A stretch of DNA of 64,000 nt from Cunninghamella blakesleeana (GCA_017871115.1 JAFCIZ010000001.1:1407501-1471500); one strand, 5' to 3'. Shown: positions 1 to 12,503, numbered from the stretch's first letter. The notes: generated from the sequence alone by a model not told the origin. Program-made: numbers and translations.

Positions 1-112
1 AGTTATAATTTATATATATATAGATATAATATGATCCAAATTATTTATTGAATAAGTATATATTTATGTTTAAATTTTTATTATTGCTATCGCTGTTATA
101 TTGAATACATAG

Positions 113-869
113 TCAACAATCAACAGGAACAGCGGCAAATGGTACAAAACAAGCAAGTAATTCACTAGTAAATCTTAAACCTGGCCAATCTTCTAAAGAT
201 ACTACAGTTAAAAACACCACATCCAGTACTACAACAACATCAGGATCAAAAACGGCAGGAGGAATTGATTTAGAGGGAATTGGCGAATATGAAGGACAGC
301 CTATAACAGATGTAGATTTGGACTCATTTGAAGATAAACCGTGGAGAAAGCCAGGTGCAGATATTACAGATTATTTTAATTATGGGTTTAATGAAGTAAC
401 TTGGAGAACTTATTGCGCAAAACAAAAAATGATGCGTGAAAAGAAAAATAACAACGAACTAGGTGGTAGCAATACAGGTCCTGGTGGCCCTACTGGCGTT
501 CCTCAAAATGCTGCTGGTAACGTACCTGATTTTATGAATATGGAAGTACCTGATTTTATGAAAATGGGAATGATGATGCCTATGTTAGATGGCGGTATAC
601 CTATGGGAATGATGAACCAAATGATGAATCCTATGATGGGAATGGGTGGCCCACCAATGAATATGGGTAATCGTGGTATGCCTGGTGGTAATCCTGGCCC
701 TCGTAATATGGGCAACTTTAATAACAATAATCCTAACAATAACAATAACAATAACCCAAATATTCATAGTAACAACAATAACAATGCCAACAGTAACAAT
801 AATAATAGTAATAACAATAACAATAATAATGGGGGTAATAGTAATAATACAAGAGGCTCACGTCGGTAA
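113..869 (+). CDS. FIP1: Pre-mRNA polyadenylation factor Fip1, 3' part (gene starts before the window)
   Basis: Last exon of a gene entering from the left. An acceptor TAG at 110-112 opens a frame that runs uninterrupted to the TAA at 867-869. The protein contains the Fip1 signature: an acidic stretch, then [17 protein letters not shown] followed by NEVTWRTYC. Fip1 is the flexible scaffold of the cleavage and polyadenylation factor and links poly(A) polymerase to the complex in the nucleus. Downstream of the motif come two PDFM repeats, a Met/Gly/Pro-rich segment (about 545-700), a long poly-Asn tract and a short basic RGSRR end, matching the disordered C-terminus usual for the family. The first 112 bases look like intron. 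The exact acceptor is inferred; an in-frame alternative lies at 125-126. The N-terminus cannot be judged from this window. Confidence 0.85.
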
Positions 870-1663
870 TTTTTTTTATATATATTATTTTTATTTTTAT
901 TATTACTATTGTTTTTTTTTGTTTTTTACTTTTTTATTTTTTCATTGTAGATATTTATTAAATTATTATTCTCATCATTTTTCCAATAAAATAAAAAAAG
1001 AATCATATCCATTCTTTCTTTCTTTACATTTTTTTTAAAAAATAAAATAAAATGAAAATATATATAGTTATTTAATGGTTTGGGAAGGATATAGTCGTGT
1101 ATATATATTGGTAAGCGGATGTATAAAAAAATGCAAATCACATCTTTTTCAAAACTTTCAAATTTTACAACAGAATTTGATTTTTTACCTTCTTTAAATC
1201 AAAAATTTAATATCCTATATCTCAAAATAGATTTACTAATATACACGTATATCAAATAAAAATATAATATATGGAGTAATTTTTAAAATAAATGAAAATA
1301 AAAGCTCTTTTGATCATGAATCTTTTATTTTTAATATACAAGTTTTACTTTGAATATACTATAAGGTAGTGCATGTATGTAGTAAAACGTTAAATAAATT
1401 TTAAATTTTAATAGCAATCATATATATGTGTATATAAATACAAACATCCTTAAAACTATAGTATAATCATTAAATTAATATTTCAGCATTTTGGTAATAA
1501 AAAACAATTAACAGTATACATTTATAATCACCAAAAAACAAGCCCAAAAAGTTAAAAACATCGGAATTTAAATTTTTACAAAATATAAAATTTGTTTATT
1601 TTTTTTCATGAATACTTTATTTTTCACTTTTCCTTCATATATAATTATATATATTTATTAAAA
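870..1663. other. Intergenic spacer, FIP1 to mL41
   Basis: No supportable gene. A/T-rich with T-tracts at 872-940 (probable FIP1 3' UTR) and scattered TATA-like runs. The open frames here are short and of low complexity. Confidence 0.6.
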
Positions 1664-2129
1664 ATGTTTGGTGTTATGAGAGCTCTCCCTAGAGGTGCTA
1701 AGCGCCTCCAATTAACAGCAAAACAGGGCCACAATTATTATAAAGGTATATATATGTATATACATTTAATTCAGAATAAAATATACATTAAATTTATTAA
1801 AGTAACTTGACATGACATATTTTGCATATTCATATATCATTTTTAATGAATAGGTACTGGTTCAGGTGCTATGGGTCGTCATACTAAAAAAGGGGGATAT
1901 AAGATTGATTGGAATAAAGTACGAACTTTTGTAGTTCCTGATCTTGAAGGATTTACTGTAAGTTTATATACATATATACATACATATATATATAAATATA
2001 TTTATTTTATTATATATTTATTTGCAATATATTTTTAACATTGTTTTATATATAACTTATTTATTGTATTATGATATCATATAGCTTGGACCTTATGTAT
2101 CACGAAAGACACACCTTCCTAAAAATTAA
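1664..2129 (+). CDS. MRPL27: Mitochondrial large-subunit ribosomal protein mL41 (MRPL27 family)
   Basis: Three exons: 1664-1745, 1854-1957 and 2085-2129, giving 76 residues. The start is the ATG in AAAATG at 1664. The short basic N-terminus MFGVMRALPRGAKRL leads into the family core LTAKQGHNYYKGTGSGAMGRH (given here only as a landmark), then GYKIDWNKVRTFVVPDL and a C-terminal LGPYVSRKTHLP. This is the compact mL41/L27 protein of the mitochondrial 54S ribosomal subunit. Length is small, as expected for an mL41 core protein. Introns are 108 and 127 nt with GTATAT and GTAAGT donors and TAG acceptors. The nearest neighbours are unrelated, so context adds nothing to function. The gene symbol follows the yeast orthologue and is an inference from sequence similarity. 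Confidence 0.85.
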
Positions 2130-2603
2130 AAGAATATCAACCTATACAAACATTTTATATAAATACGTATTTATCATAGACATATCCTTTCCCTTTTCAC
2201 CTAGCACATTTTTTTCTTTTTTTTATATATAAACAACCAACGACATGTATTAATGCTATTACTACTTTTTCAATAAATATCAATATTATCATTTATTTTT
2301 ATTATTCGCAATGGCTACTTTTTGATGTAAAATGCGTCATTTTTTTTAAAAAAATAAAGCAAATTTATGAATAATTAAAATAGTGTGGTAGTTTTTGTTA
2401 CCTTGGAATTTGTATATAATTTTAAAATGGATAAACTCAATCTTTTCTCTCAGCCACTCACTCTCAATGCCATTTTCTTGACTAAAATTGGAAATAAAAA
2501 AATTCGGAGTTCAAGCGTTTATTTTATGAACAAATTTTTTTTAACTTTTTCTTTTTATTTTCGTACACTTTTTTTTGTATATAATTATAAATAATAATAA
2601 AAT
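2130..2603. other. Intergenic spacer
   Basis: A/T-rich sequence between the mL41 stop and the zinc-knuckle gene start. The open frame at 2385-2594 is not supported by any recognisable protein and is probably promoter or 5' UTR. No RNA gene was seen. Confidence 0.55.
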
Positions 2604-3566
2604 ATGACTAGATATACTAAGCTTGGAAAAAAAGCACAGTTTACTAAATCAACAGAAGAGTTTAAAGTAACACCATTAATTCCTACTAAGAAGTCAGATC
2701 AAACTTCGACTAAAAACGAAAACGAAGAAAATAATGTTAACAATAAAAGTTCTAATAAGAAACAAGATAATAATAAAAATAATAAGAGCAACAATAAAAA
2801 AAGAAAGAATATAGCTGAAGAAGGTAAAAAAAGAAAAAAGAAAAGATATATTGTATGCCTGTTAAAAAAAAAAAAAGAAAAAAAAATACAAACACTTTCT
2901 AAAATACTTTATATTGTGTTTATTCTTTTTTTTAATATTAATAACTTAAGAACAAAGCGAAGCTAGACGTAAAAGAAGAAAAGCAAGAAAGGAAAAAGGA
3001 ACTATTTGTTTTGGTTGTCGCGAAAAGGGTCATTCTGTAGAAAATTGTCCAAAGGGAAAGGAAACCATTAAGGGCATTTGTTATAATTGTGGATCAACTG
3101 AACATTCGTTAAAGAATTGTAAAAAACCAAGAAAAGGAAGTAAGTTTACATATAAATGTATAGATATATTGATAAAGATGAAAATAATAATAATTATATA
3201 TTTATATCTATCCTTTATTTTATATATGATTTAGATACATTACCTTATGCCAAATGCTTTGTGTGTCAAGGTACTGGACATCTTGCTGGGCAATGTCCCG
3301 AAAATAGTAAAGGATTATACCCTAATGGAGGAGGATGTCGATTTTGTGGTAAAGTAGATCATTTAGCAAAAGATTGTAAAATAACAAAAGAAGAAGCCGG
3401 AACAACTTTTGTAGGTAAAATTGACCTTGATCAAGGTGCTGATGATGATGATTATCATATTTTTGTAAAGGAAAAACAAAAGCAAACGGATGAAATTCAA
3501 ATAGAAAAAAAAGTAGCTCCTATTATTCCTAAAATTGCTCAAAAAAAGAAAGTTGTCAAGTTTTAA
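2604..3566 (+). CDS. CCHC zinc-knuckle protein (ZCCHC9-like)
   Basis: Three exons: 2604-2823, 2951-3139 and 3235-3566, giving 246 residues. The N-terminal third is lysine- and asparagine-rich with a basic nuclear-localisation-like stretch. Exons 2 and 3 encode four CCHC knuckles with C-x2-C-x4-H-x4-C spacing: CFGCREKGHSVENC, CYNCGSTEHSLKNC, CFVCQGTGHLAGQC and CRFCGKVDHLAKDC. A short acidic and lysine-rich tail follows. The pairing, spacing and basic N-terminus resemble ZCCHC9 and its fission-yeast counterpart, proposed to act on nucleolar RNA; that role is a family inference. The intron 1 acceptor at 2950 was chosen because the alternative AG at 2957 runs into a stop. Any CCHC RNA-binding protein remains a possible alternative identity. 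Confidence 0.75.
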
Positions 3567-3861
3567 TAATAGCAATAATAATAAAAAAGTATTTGTGTGC
3601 ATGTCATTTTATAATTAGATAGAGAAGAATAGAAATATTTTGTATATAGTTTAGATCCATTTTATATTAATTTTAATAAATTTTTTTTTTAAAAAAAAAT
3701 GCTGTTAAAATAAAATAAAATACAAAGCATGTGAATTATAATTTTATTAAAAAATGCATGAAAATGAATAATCGATATTATTATAATAATTATTATTAAA
3801 TAGAAGATAAAAATACTATGACTATAAAAAACTTATGAAACAAATGTATTAATAAAAGGGT

Positions 3862-5117
3862 CTACCGTTCCTGATATTCTTCTTCATCTATCGAGGATCT
3901 ATCACCATCATCATCTTCATAAGCACTATCTAATCTTCCGAAATCATCATCATCTTCCTCTGAGTCTTCATCTTCATCATCTGAGTATTGATCTAAAGAA
4001 TCATCGTTATTATTTTTATCGATATTCAATTTATCCATGGCAAGACTACATATGTATTTTTTTTTTAAAAAAAAGAATTAATAAAATAAGAAAATAAGGA
4101 AAATTATAATAATAATGAATCAGCATTAAAAATAAATATGATAAAATAAAAGATTAATTTTTTTTTAAAAAAAATAATGTACCTAATATCATCTTCCATA
4201 TTTGGATGACCAGGTTTTTTGGTTTTTATTTGATTAAGTTTACGGCGTAAGGCGGCATTCTGATAAAAGAAAGAGGCAACGTAATAAAAATGGCCATAAA
4301 TATATAAGCATATATATAGTTAAAAAAAAGGGTGAGTATACATTTACTAATTAGATATATAACAAGTAGTTAATGCAGTATTTTGGATCCGTAGAATATT
4401 CTACAGTCATATTGCCATTATTATTATTATTAAAATCATCTACCTTTTCTTCCTCAATTTGATTCTTTTGTAACTGAAGTGCTTCATCTATTGTCATCAT
4501 TTGCACCTTAACCTATCATGGATATATATACAAATATATATACATAAATAAATGGATAAAAAGCTGTCAAATAAATCAAGAACTTTTATTTATTTACTAC
4601 GGACGTTATTTATCTTTTAGATTATAATATGAAACTTACTTTAGTATCGTTAGGATTTTTTGTTGAAGAACTAGCCTTTAATAAGTTCGTATTTGATTGA
4701 TTAATCTTTCTAGCTTCGGCATTGGCATCTGCAATCGATTTTTTTCTTATGTTTAAACGGGTGCTATCTTCGAGGGATAAATCTCTAACGCCTTTACAAA
4801 CGACTTCTTCGGTTTGAAGCAGCTTGTTGATTTGATCGAGCTTATTTTTTAATTTTTCCCCTTTATCTGGTAAAGAATGAGCAATACTATTAAATATAAA
4901 TAAATATATAAGGAGAGGAACTATTAGTAAAAAATACTACCTTTAAACATATATTATACATATATAAAGTTAAATAGTAAAAATAAAAATAAAAAACTTA
5001 CGAATTAAGCATGGCAGTGCAACGATCTTTTTCTTCTTCCAATTCGTCTTTATTTAATTGCTCAATGGCTTTTGTAGGTGTCTTGTCGGAACGAGAGTTT
5101 CTTCGTATAGTAGACAT
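3862..5117 (-). CDS. Gdown1/POLR2M (GRINL1A)-like acidic protein
   Basis: Five exons, 5' to 3' on the minus strand: 5117-5002, 4886-4640, 4512-4444, 4259-4183 and 4045-3862, giving 230 residues. Residues about 15-100 contain an EL-rich helix, the sequence SLPDKGEKLKNKLDQI, a TEEV helix and then DLSLEDSTRLNIRKKSIA. The order helix, LPDKG, E-E-V, SL(D/E), R/K-K-x-IA matches what I recall of the conserved N-terminal region of metazoan Gdown1 (POLR2M), which binds RNA polymerase II and blocks TFIIF. The C-terminal third is strongly acidic (DDEDEDSEEDDDD). The similarity is short, so another coiled-coil acidic nuclear protein is possible. It is transcribed divergently from pyridoxal kinase. The exon 3 acceptor has an in-frame alternative 6 nt downstream. 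Confidence 0.5.
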
Positions 5118-5876
5118 AATCCTAATAATATTTTTTTTTTAAAAAAAAGGTTAAAAAACTGAAAAGAGAAAGAATTGAAAAAAAATGGTTGACTTTTATA
5201 GCCCAGCCTCCGCCAATAATGCGATGTTCGGAGTTTTATTTTTATTTTTACTTATGACCTTCCTAAACTGAGGATCCTTTATTAAATTAAAATATATAAA
5301 ATCTTTTGATCACTAAAAAATAATATATATATAAATGTTTATATAGTACTGTAGTAATAAATAAATAATATAGTAATTTATAATAATATAAATACGCGCG
5401 TATAGATAGTAAAAAGAAATGTTTATGTAACAAATTTATTTCTAAACTTTAATAACTTTTTCTTAATAAATTAAAAAAATTACATGATCAAGGGTTTATT
5501 ATTTTATTATAAAATAACTTTTTAGCTGAGAAAGGTTTTTGATAAAAAGAATAGTTCTAATATATATTTTGTAAATATTTATAGCTATCTATATAGTTTT
5601 TTTAAATCATGTGGTCTATACAAACAATGGGTGTCAAATATGATCATATACCATTATTACCTTTTCTATATATATTTATAAAATATATATAAATGAAATC
5701 AAAATAAAAGAACTAAAAAAAGAGAATAGATAAGAATTTCGAATTCTTTTAAAAAATATTAAAATTCCACTGAAAAAAAGGTAGTGTGCTTATTTTTTTA
5801 TTTTACAAAAATATTGAATGAGCTTTTTATTTCCGCCTTTTTTTATTCTCTTTATTTTATAAAAAAAAAAAAAAAT
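5118..5876. promoter_or_regulatory. Divergent promoter, Gdown1-like and pyridoxal kinase
   Basis: A 759-bp spacer between two opposed starts. It carries a T10A8 junction at 5131-5148 right next to the minus-strand start and a patch of unusually high GC at about 5205-5240 in otherwise A/T-rich DNA. No gene seen. Confidence 0.45.
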
Positions 5877-7632
5877 ATGGAAACTTATAATACTGAGGAT
5901 GAACCCTCTTATAGAGTATTAAGTATTCAATCCCACATGGTAAAATAAATAAATAAGTAAATAAAATAAATTTATAATAAATAAATAAAAGATATGGTTT
6001 AATCTAAGACTAATAGGAATATTATTATTTTATTATTATTATTAATTTATTAATAGGTATCTGGATACTGTGGTAATAATAATGAATATTATTATATTTG
6101 TAGTCATCATAAGAATCATGAATATTAATAGTATTAATGCACATACATGTAAATAAATAAATAAATAAATATGTATATATATATATTTATTATAACAGGG
6201 AATAAGGCTGCCGTTTTCCCTTTACAAACACTTGGGTATGACGTTGATATTTTAAATACGGTACAATTCTCTAACCATACAGGTAAACACTTATATACAT
6301 TGAAGAAAATATACTTTATATATTATATATGGTATATTTATTATATTTATTTTATTATAATACATTGTATTGTATTGTATCATATTATATTTTTAGGTTA
6401 TGCTTCTTGGACTGGTAGCAAGCTTACAGCCGAAGATGTTCAACAACTATTTATTGGGTTAGATAGAAATGGGTTAACTGAAGAATATACTCACGTTTTA
6501 ACTGGTAATGATTGCATAAATAAAGAGATAATCATCACTATACAAGTAATATACATACATATATATACATATTAAAAAAGAGATAATATTTACCTTACTA
6601 ACTATGATATGTATGTTTATATTTATGTTTGTATAAATTAGGATATATTGGAAATTTTGACATATTGAACATCATTAAAAATCAAGTATTAAAATTTAAA
6701 TCCAAGCGACCAGATTTAATATATGGTAAAATATGGAAGATGTATAAACGCATAAACAAATACATGTATAATGATAATCACTGAAATTAAACATATATAT
6801 ACATGTATGTATATAATATATATTGATATTAGTGTGCGATCCAGTGATGGGTGATGGTGGAGCACTTTATGTCGCACAAGAAATTGTTCCTTTATATCGC
6901 GAAATTATGTCAGTAGCTGATGTGATTACTCCTAATCAATTTGAAGCAGAGTAAGAAAATTAATAAAAAAGAGAATATACACATACCAATATATATATAT
7001 ATAATTTTTAAATAAAAGTATATATGATTAAAAAAATGAGATAGGAAACTTATATAAAATACACTTTTTTTTTCTTTCAACAAAATAGAGTATTATCTGA
7101 AATCAATATTGTAGATATAAAAACAGCAAAACAAGCAGCAGAAAAACTGCATAATCTTGGAGTTAATCGAGTGGTGATTACATCCATGGTTTTACCATTA
7201 TCAGATATACCCACTTCTATACGTTTACCTTCTTCAGCAAATATGAACGTTGATAGTAATGAAGGATTATATTGTATGACTAGTCAAAAATCATTAGATG
7301 GACACATTGAGCAACATTTGATATCTTTTCCAACTTTTGAAGGATATTTTACTGGTACAGGTGATTTATTTTCGGCATTAACAGTTGCCCGATTACAGGA
7401 TTCTCCCCACTCTTTATCTAATGCTATTTTTAAAGTGGTTTCTTCTGTCAATGCCATTACCAAAAAAACTTATGATCACCAACAAAAAAAAAAGAAATTA
7501 AATGAAAAAATTATTGGAAAACCTGGGGATCCTCATCTCGTTCATGCTTGTGAATTACAAGTGATTAAGGGAAAGAAAGAAATTGAACATCCTGATATGA
7601 TCAGTCATACCATTTTGATGACTCCCATTTAG
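5877..7632 (+). CDS. PDXK: Pyridoxal kinase
   Basis: Seven exons: 5877-5939, 6057-6072 (16 nt), 6199-6282, 6397-6504, 6642-6725, 6833-6950 and 7089-7632, giving 338 residues. The enzyme phosphorylates pyridoxal, pyridoxine and pyridoxamine with ATP in the vitamin B6 salvage pathway, in the cytosol. Diagnostic segments in order are [55 protein letters not shown] and the anion-hole/catalytic loop [11 protein letters not shown], with catalytic Asp at about residue 250. These match the eukaryotic PdxK/Bud16 type of the ribokinase fold; length is close to the animal and yeast enzymes. Exon 2 is only 16 nt but encodes part of the conserved GYCGN motif, which supports it. A short lysine run near residue 290 is a lineage insert. 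The start is the only ATG in a strongly A-rich context. Confidence 0.93.
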
Positions 7633-8138
7633 ACTTTAAATATATATTGTGTTAATAGAATTTTTTATTTTATTTTTTTTATTATTATTAATATTATTTT
7701 ATGGATTAATTAAAAAAATAAATAAGTGGTATTTTTTAATATTGAATCAAAAAAGCATCACTTAAACCTCAAAACCAGGCACCAAAATATAAAAATTTCA
7801 AGAGTGGAAGGTTACATTTTACCAATGAAGAATTAAAATAAACTATTCTAGAATAATATAACATACAATATGCTAGATTAGTTTTGATGATTTATTTTAA
7901 TTAGTTTTTTATTAATACATATTTTAAATAACTATATGTTGAATTAGTATCTTTAAAATATATGTAAAAAATAAAATAAATAGTAATTTAATATACATTA
8001 TACATAATTCCTGTTTTTATATTATTTTATATTATTTTTTAATTACAATTATACAATTCGATCTTGATTAATTGTTTATTATAATAATTTATTTCCAAAA
8101 TATAGTACACGAATTATATATAAATATATGCTAAGAAA
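7633..8138. other. Convergent intergenic spacer
   Basis: The 3' ends of pyridoxal kinase (plus) and RUD3 (minus) face each other across 506 bp of A/T-rich sequence. Nothing else recognised. Confidence 0.55.
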
Positions 8139-11100
8139 CTAAACATCATGCTGATCTTGTTGAGAATTTTGATTGTTAGGTTTACGATTACTTGATTCTT
8201 TTAGTAAAAATGATATCCATGCATCAGTGAACGACTAGAACATTTATAAAAATAAAATTAATAAATAAACTGATAAATAAATAGAATACCAATAATATAA
8301 ACTTTTTTTTATAATCATCCTTGTTAAAAGTAACTATAACTTACCTCTTTTGGTTCAGGTGCTTGTTGTTGTCCTTGCCAACCTACTGGAGATTTTTGGC
8401 CATTTTGTTTCATTCGAATTAAACCTACTTGCTCCTTTTGTTCATCCGTCATTTGTAATACATTGGAAATAATGGTTAAAATATCAAAACGCTTACGATC
8501 ACCGCGAGGAGCTAAAAAGAACCCGACTAAAAGGTTGGTAATTAACTGTCTATCCACATTACTTTCATTGGTTTCTTCCTTTAATCTTCTCATGGCTTCT
8601 ACCAAGTGTTCATTCAATATAATAGCTACAAAAAATGATTTAATATATATTATTATTAGTATTAGTGTTGTATATAATCGATATTATTTTGATCGTTAGA
8701 GTTGTATTTGCCTGTTTATTTTTTTCTTTTTCTTTTTTTTTTAAAAAAAAAAAATGGTTCGTACCTTCATGACGTAACTTTCCAATTAATAAATTCTTCT
8801 CTTTAATTTCACGTTCATATTGTTGCGTTTTAGCTACATCTTGTTGGTATTGTTCCAAGGCAGACTATAAATATGACCAAAAAATTAAATTAATATATTA
8901 ATAAATATTTTAAAATACTAATTTATATATTAAATATTAATTATGATATACCTCTGCTACTCTAGCTCTTTCTTGGTATTCCACCCATGATTTCTTAGCT
9001 ACTTCAAGTTGACGTTCAATATGTTCAACGGCGGCACGGATTTCAGCATCCTTGGCTAATATGTAGAACAAAGAATAGAAAAGAAAAAGAAATTTTATTC
9101 ATAAATATATTATTGTAATTGTTATAATTTTCTATTTTTTTTTTTTAAAAAAAAAGTATGTACTTACTAGCTTGAAATTCTTCTAACACCGTTTGTAAAT
9201 TAGCCAAACTTGCTCTTTCTGAAGCACTTGATTCCATTTCATCAGCCATTTGTTTCTTATATTCATTTAAATCCGCCAAACTAAGTGCATATTTTTCTTC
9301 AGCTTGGCTACATCGAGCATCCAATTGCATTGCCGACATCTCCAATTCTTCCTTTTCACGTTGCAACTTTTCAAATCGCATTTGTAGTTGATATAAATGA
9401 CGCTCCTTATTTTCTAATTGTTGATTAGATTCTTGATCTCTTGCCACCATGGCTGCACGCATTTCATCTACACTTTGTTTCGCTTGCTCTAATTCTGCTG
9501 ATAATTCTGTTACTTTGACTCTTAATTGTTTTTCAGATTCCAAGCGAGGTGTGATAGTTTCTTTGATATTTGAGATCTTATCCAAAAGACCTTGATGTTC
9601 ACGTTGTAACTTTTCAACTTGATCTTGATACTGTTGTCGCTCTTTTTCAGTGGCGTCTAACTTTTCTTCCAAGGATTTAATACTTTCTATTAATGGCTGA
9701 TGCTCTTGTTGTTTGATTTGTTCCATTTTTTCTTCTTGTTGTTTCTTTTCTAATTCTAACGTATTTATTTTTTGTTCAAGTTGTTCAATATTATCTAATA
9801 AGGATTGTTGTTGTTGATTATTTTGTTGTCTTTCATTCAATTGAGAATGGAGTTGGTCTTTTTCTTTTTGATGGGATGCTTTCAAATCGGCCATTTCTTT
9901 TTCAATCACTTCGAGTTTTTCTAATAATGACTTCTTTTCATTGTTTATTTCATTGAATTCATCTTTATAAGTTTGATAATTGGATTCTAAGGTTTCTATT
10001 TCTTTATATTGAGTAGTAATTTTTTCTGAAAGTTCCATCTTTTCAACGTTTAGTTGTTTTAATTGAGATTGTGATTCCTTGTAATCGTTTTCTTTTTCTT
10101 TTAATTTTTCTTTTAATTCATCAATGTCATCATTCGATTCTAATTTGGCTATCAATTCATCTTTTTCCATTAACCATTGCTGTTTTTCATCTGATAATTC
10201 ATTAATACTCATTTGGAGTTGAGTAATTTGACGTTTAAGATCTAATAAAAATAAAATATAAGTAATTTCATTAAAAAAAAAAACGTCTTATTCATATCAA
10301 CCCACCACTCTCTTTCTTTCTCTTAAAGGGTGCTATATGTATTACCTTTTGTTTCATCACTTATATGAAGTTGATTTGCTTGCTGTGTAACTACAACAGT
10401 TTGTAAATGTGTTCTTAAACTTTCCAGCAATGTTAATAAAGGCAATGGTAATGATGTATCCACAGCAAAATTATCAGTATCGTCAATTAGGCCCTTAATA
10501 TTTTGTTCAATTGAACTGATAGAGCAATAATCACTTGGTATAGTCGATGTTTCTGGATTAATAGTTATATTTGTATCTTGTTTAGCATCTACTTCAAAAA
10601 ATTTATAAAATTTTTAAATCAGTTAATAAAAGTGTTGATGCATTTATATTAAAGCATGTTTTCTCTAGGTCTCTAGCTCTTTTCCTTTCTTTTTTCTTTC
10701 TTTCTTCTAGTTTTATATTTACTCACTTTTAAGTTTTTCTTGTAATTCATTTATTTGAGACTTTAAAGAGGTAATAGTGGTATCTAAAATAAAAAAACGA
10801 ATTTAAATAATAATAATAATAATAGAAAAGATTTAGTTATCTCAGTCTGATTTGTTAAACTATAATTATTACTGCTACTCTTATTATTATTATGATATTC
10901 ATTATACATATAATATACCTTTTTCATTATTTCTATTCTTCTTTTTGGCTGTTATTGTATCAACATATTGCTTTACTTGTTCAAGGCTAGAGCTGTCATT
11001 AAGTGAAACAGTAATTTCATCTTCTCCTTCTTCAGGTGTCGATAAATGTTGTAACAGTAGATTAATAATAGACTGACTTGTACTATTTTGATTTTTTAAT

Positions 11101-11497
11101 TCTGTTTCCAATATTTCTTTTTCCTTTTGAAAAGTATTCTGTGTCGCCTCGAAAGTTGTTGTTGACTGTTTCAGTTCCTGTTGTAAACGTGCATTATCTT
11201 GTGCTAAGGATTTTAAATGAACCCCAGCTTGCGTTAGTTTTTGTTGATAAGTTAAAAGTTGGGTACGTTCTTGTTGTGCTTTTTCTAGTTGCGCTTTCCA
11301 CTGTGTTTCTCTATGTTCATAGGCTTGTATTTTAGCTCTTAGAGCATCTACTATTAAGTAAAATAATAAAAAATAATTATATAAAATAAGTTTATAAATT
11401 TATATATATAAGTATTGAAAAAAAGTTATATATATGTATGCAAATGTATAAATATACATGTGTGCGTTTATGTGTGTGCGTTACCTTCTGTAGACAT
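8139..11497 (-). CDS. RUD3: Golgin with C-terminal GRAB domain (Rud3/GMAP-210 family)
   Basis: Nine exons on the minus strand: 11497-11485 (13 nt, MSTE), 11350-10919, 10783-10727, 10588-10346, 10241-9168, 9055-8952, 8864-8765, 8625-8345 and 8234-8139, giving 799 residues. Most of the protein is heptad-like coiled coil rich in Glu, Gln, Lys and Leu. Residues about 680-745 contain the GRIP-related Arf-binding (GRAB) domain, visible as NVDRQLITNLLVGFFLAPRG, then KRFDILTIISNVLQM and EQKEQVGL. Rud3-type golgins are recruited to the cis-Golgi by Arf1 through GRAB and act as vesicle tethers and in matrix organisation. The tiny first exon is supported by a clean ATG, a GTAACG donor and frame continuity into VDALRAKIQAYEHRE. 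Its promoter side contains a 10-bp tandem repeat at 11681-11720. Confidence 0.88.
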
Positions 11498-11680
11498 ATT
11501 CCCTTACTTTTCAAAAAATAACTAAGATAAACTAAGATATTTGATAGAAACTGAAATGATGATTCGACGAAAATAAAATGAAGTATTGTACCTATCGAAA
11601 ATAATTTATTAAAGAATATGTATATGTATATATATATGTATATATATATATTATTTTTAATAATTTGAATATTGATATTG

Positions 11681-11720
11681 TATATAAATGTATATAAATG
11701 TATATAAATGTATATAAATG
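11681..11720. repeat. Tandem repeat, 4 x TATATAAATG
   Basis: Four exact head-to-tail copies of a 10-bp unit, followed by a TA run. It lies about 185-225 bp upstream of the RUD3 start on its promoter side. Ten base pairs is close to one helical turn, so TATA-like boxes would be phased on one face. Confidence 0.9.
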
Positions 11721-12332
11721 TATATATATAATATTACCAAATGGAAATTCAGTATTATAATTAATTTCAAGTCTGTCTACTACGTATAAAAATAATGGAA
11801 GAGAGAAGGAAAAAATAAAAATAATGAATTCTCAGCTCAAAAAATAAAGCAAAAATTAAAGTCCGTCTACAGTTTTTTGAAACCTTTATAAAAAAGGGGA
11901 AAACAGCAATATAATCATATTCGTTTATACATATTATTTTAGTTATTACTGGACACACACTAATTGAATAATTCTGGAATCCATAAAAGGAAATCTACTT
12001 GCATACATAATTAAAAAACTAAAGAGGCGTGCTACAATTTTTCAATTTTATAAAAAGAAACAATTATTTTTTCTTTTCCAAAAAATATATCTTTATATAT
12101 AGAAACACAGTGTATCGTTTTTTAATTTGTATTCTTTTTTCTTTCTTATTTTTTCACGTAATCTTTTTTTTTTTTGCTAAAATATTAAAAAAGCATTTAA
12201 AGTAAATGAATAATTATTTGCTCGCTAATTAGTAATTATAAAAAATAATTACAGCTTTTATTCTATTGCTGTCAAGCTAACATTAAAGCAACAGTCTGTG
12301 GTAGTGATAAAAACAATGATATATTCTATTAA

Positions 12333-12503
12333 ATGGCAGAATATGATGCCACTAAAACCCATCGTCTCTTGTTAAAATCACCTGTATATGCAATGATTAG
12401 TTATGGTAGCAATTCTGGCTACATCATGGAGAATACATTTAATGGATAATATTCAGCTCTTACTGGTACTCCTTTTAATCCGATAAACTTTACCGTAAAC
12501 TAA
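12333..12503 (+). pseudogene. Possible degraded coding relic
   Basis: An ATG at 12333 opens 38 codons of ordinary composition (starting MAEYDATKTHRLLLKSPVYA). An in-frame TAA follows at 12447, then 17 further codons in the same frame (YSALTGTPFNPINFTVN) to a second TAA at 12501. Amino-acid usage is unlike the Ile/Tyr/Phe/Lys shadows typical of spacers here. I do not recognise the family. It could equally be chance. Confidence 0.2.

Noticed and set aside
2951..2957. Alternative acceptor AG at 2956-2957 for the zinc-knuckle gene
   Set aside because: Reads CGA AGC TAG, an immediate stop; the AG at 2949-2950 keeps the frame.
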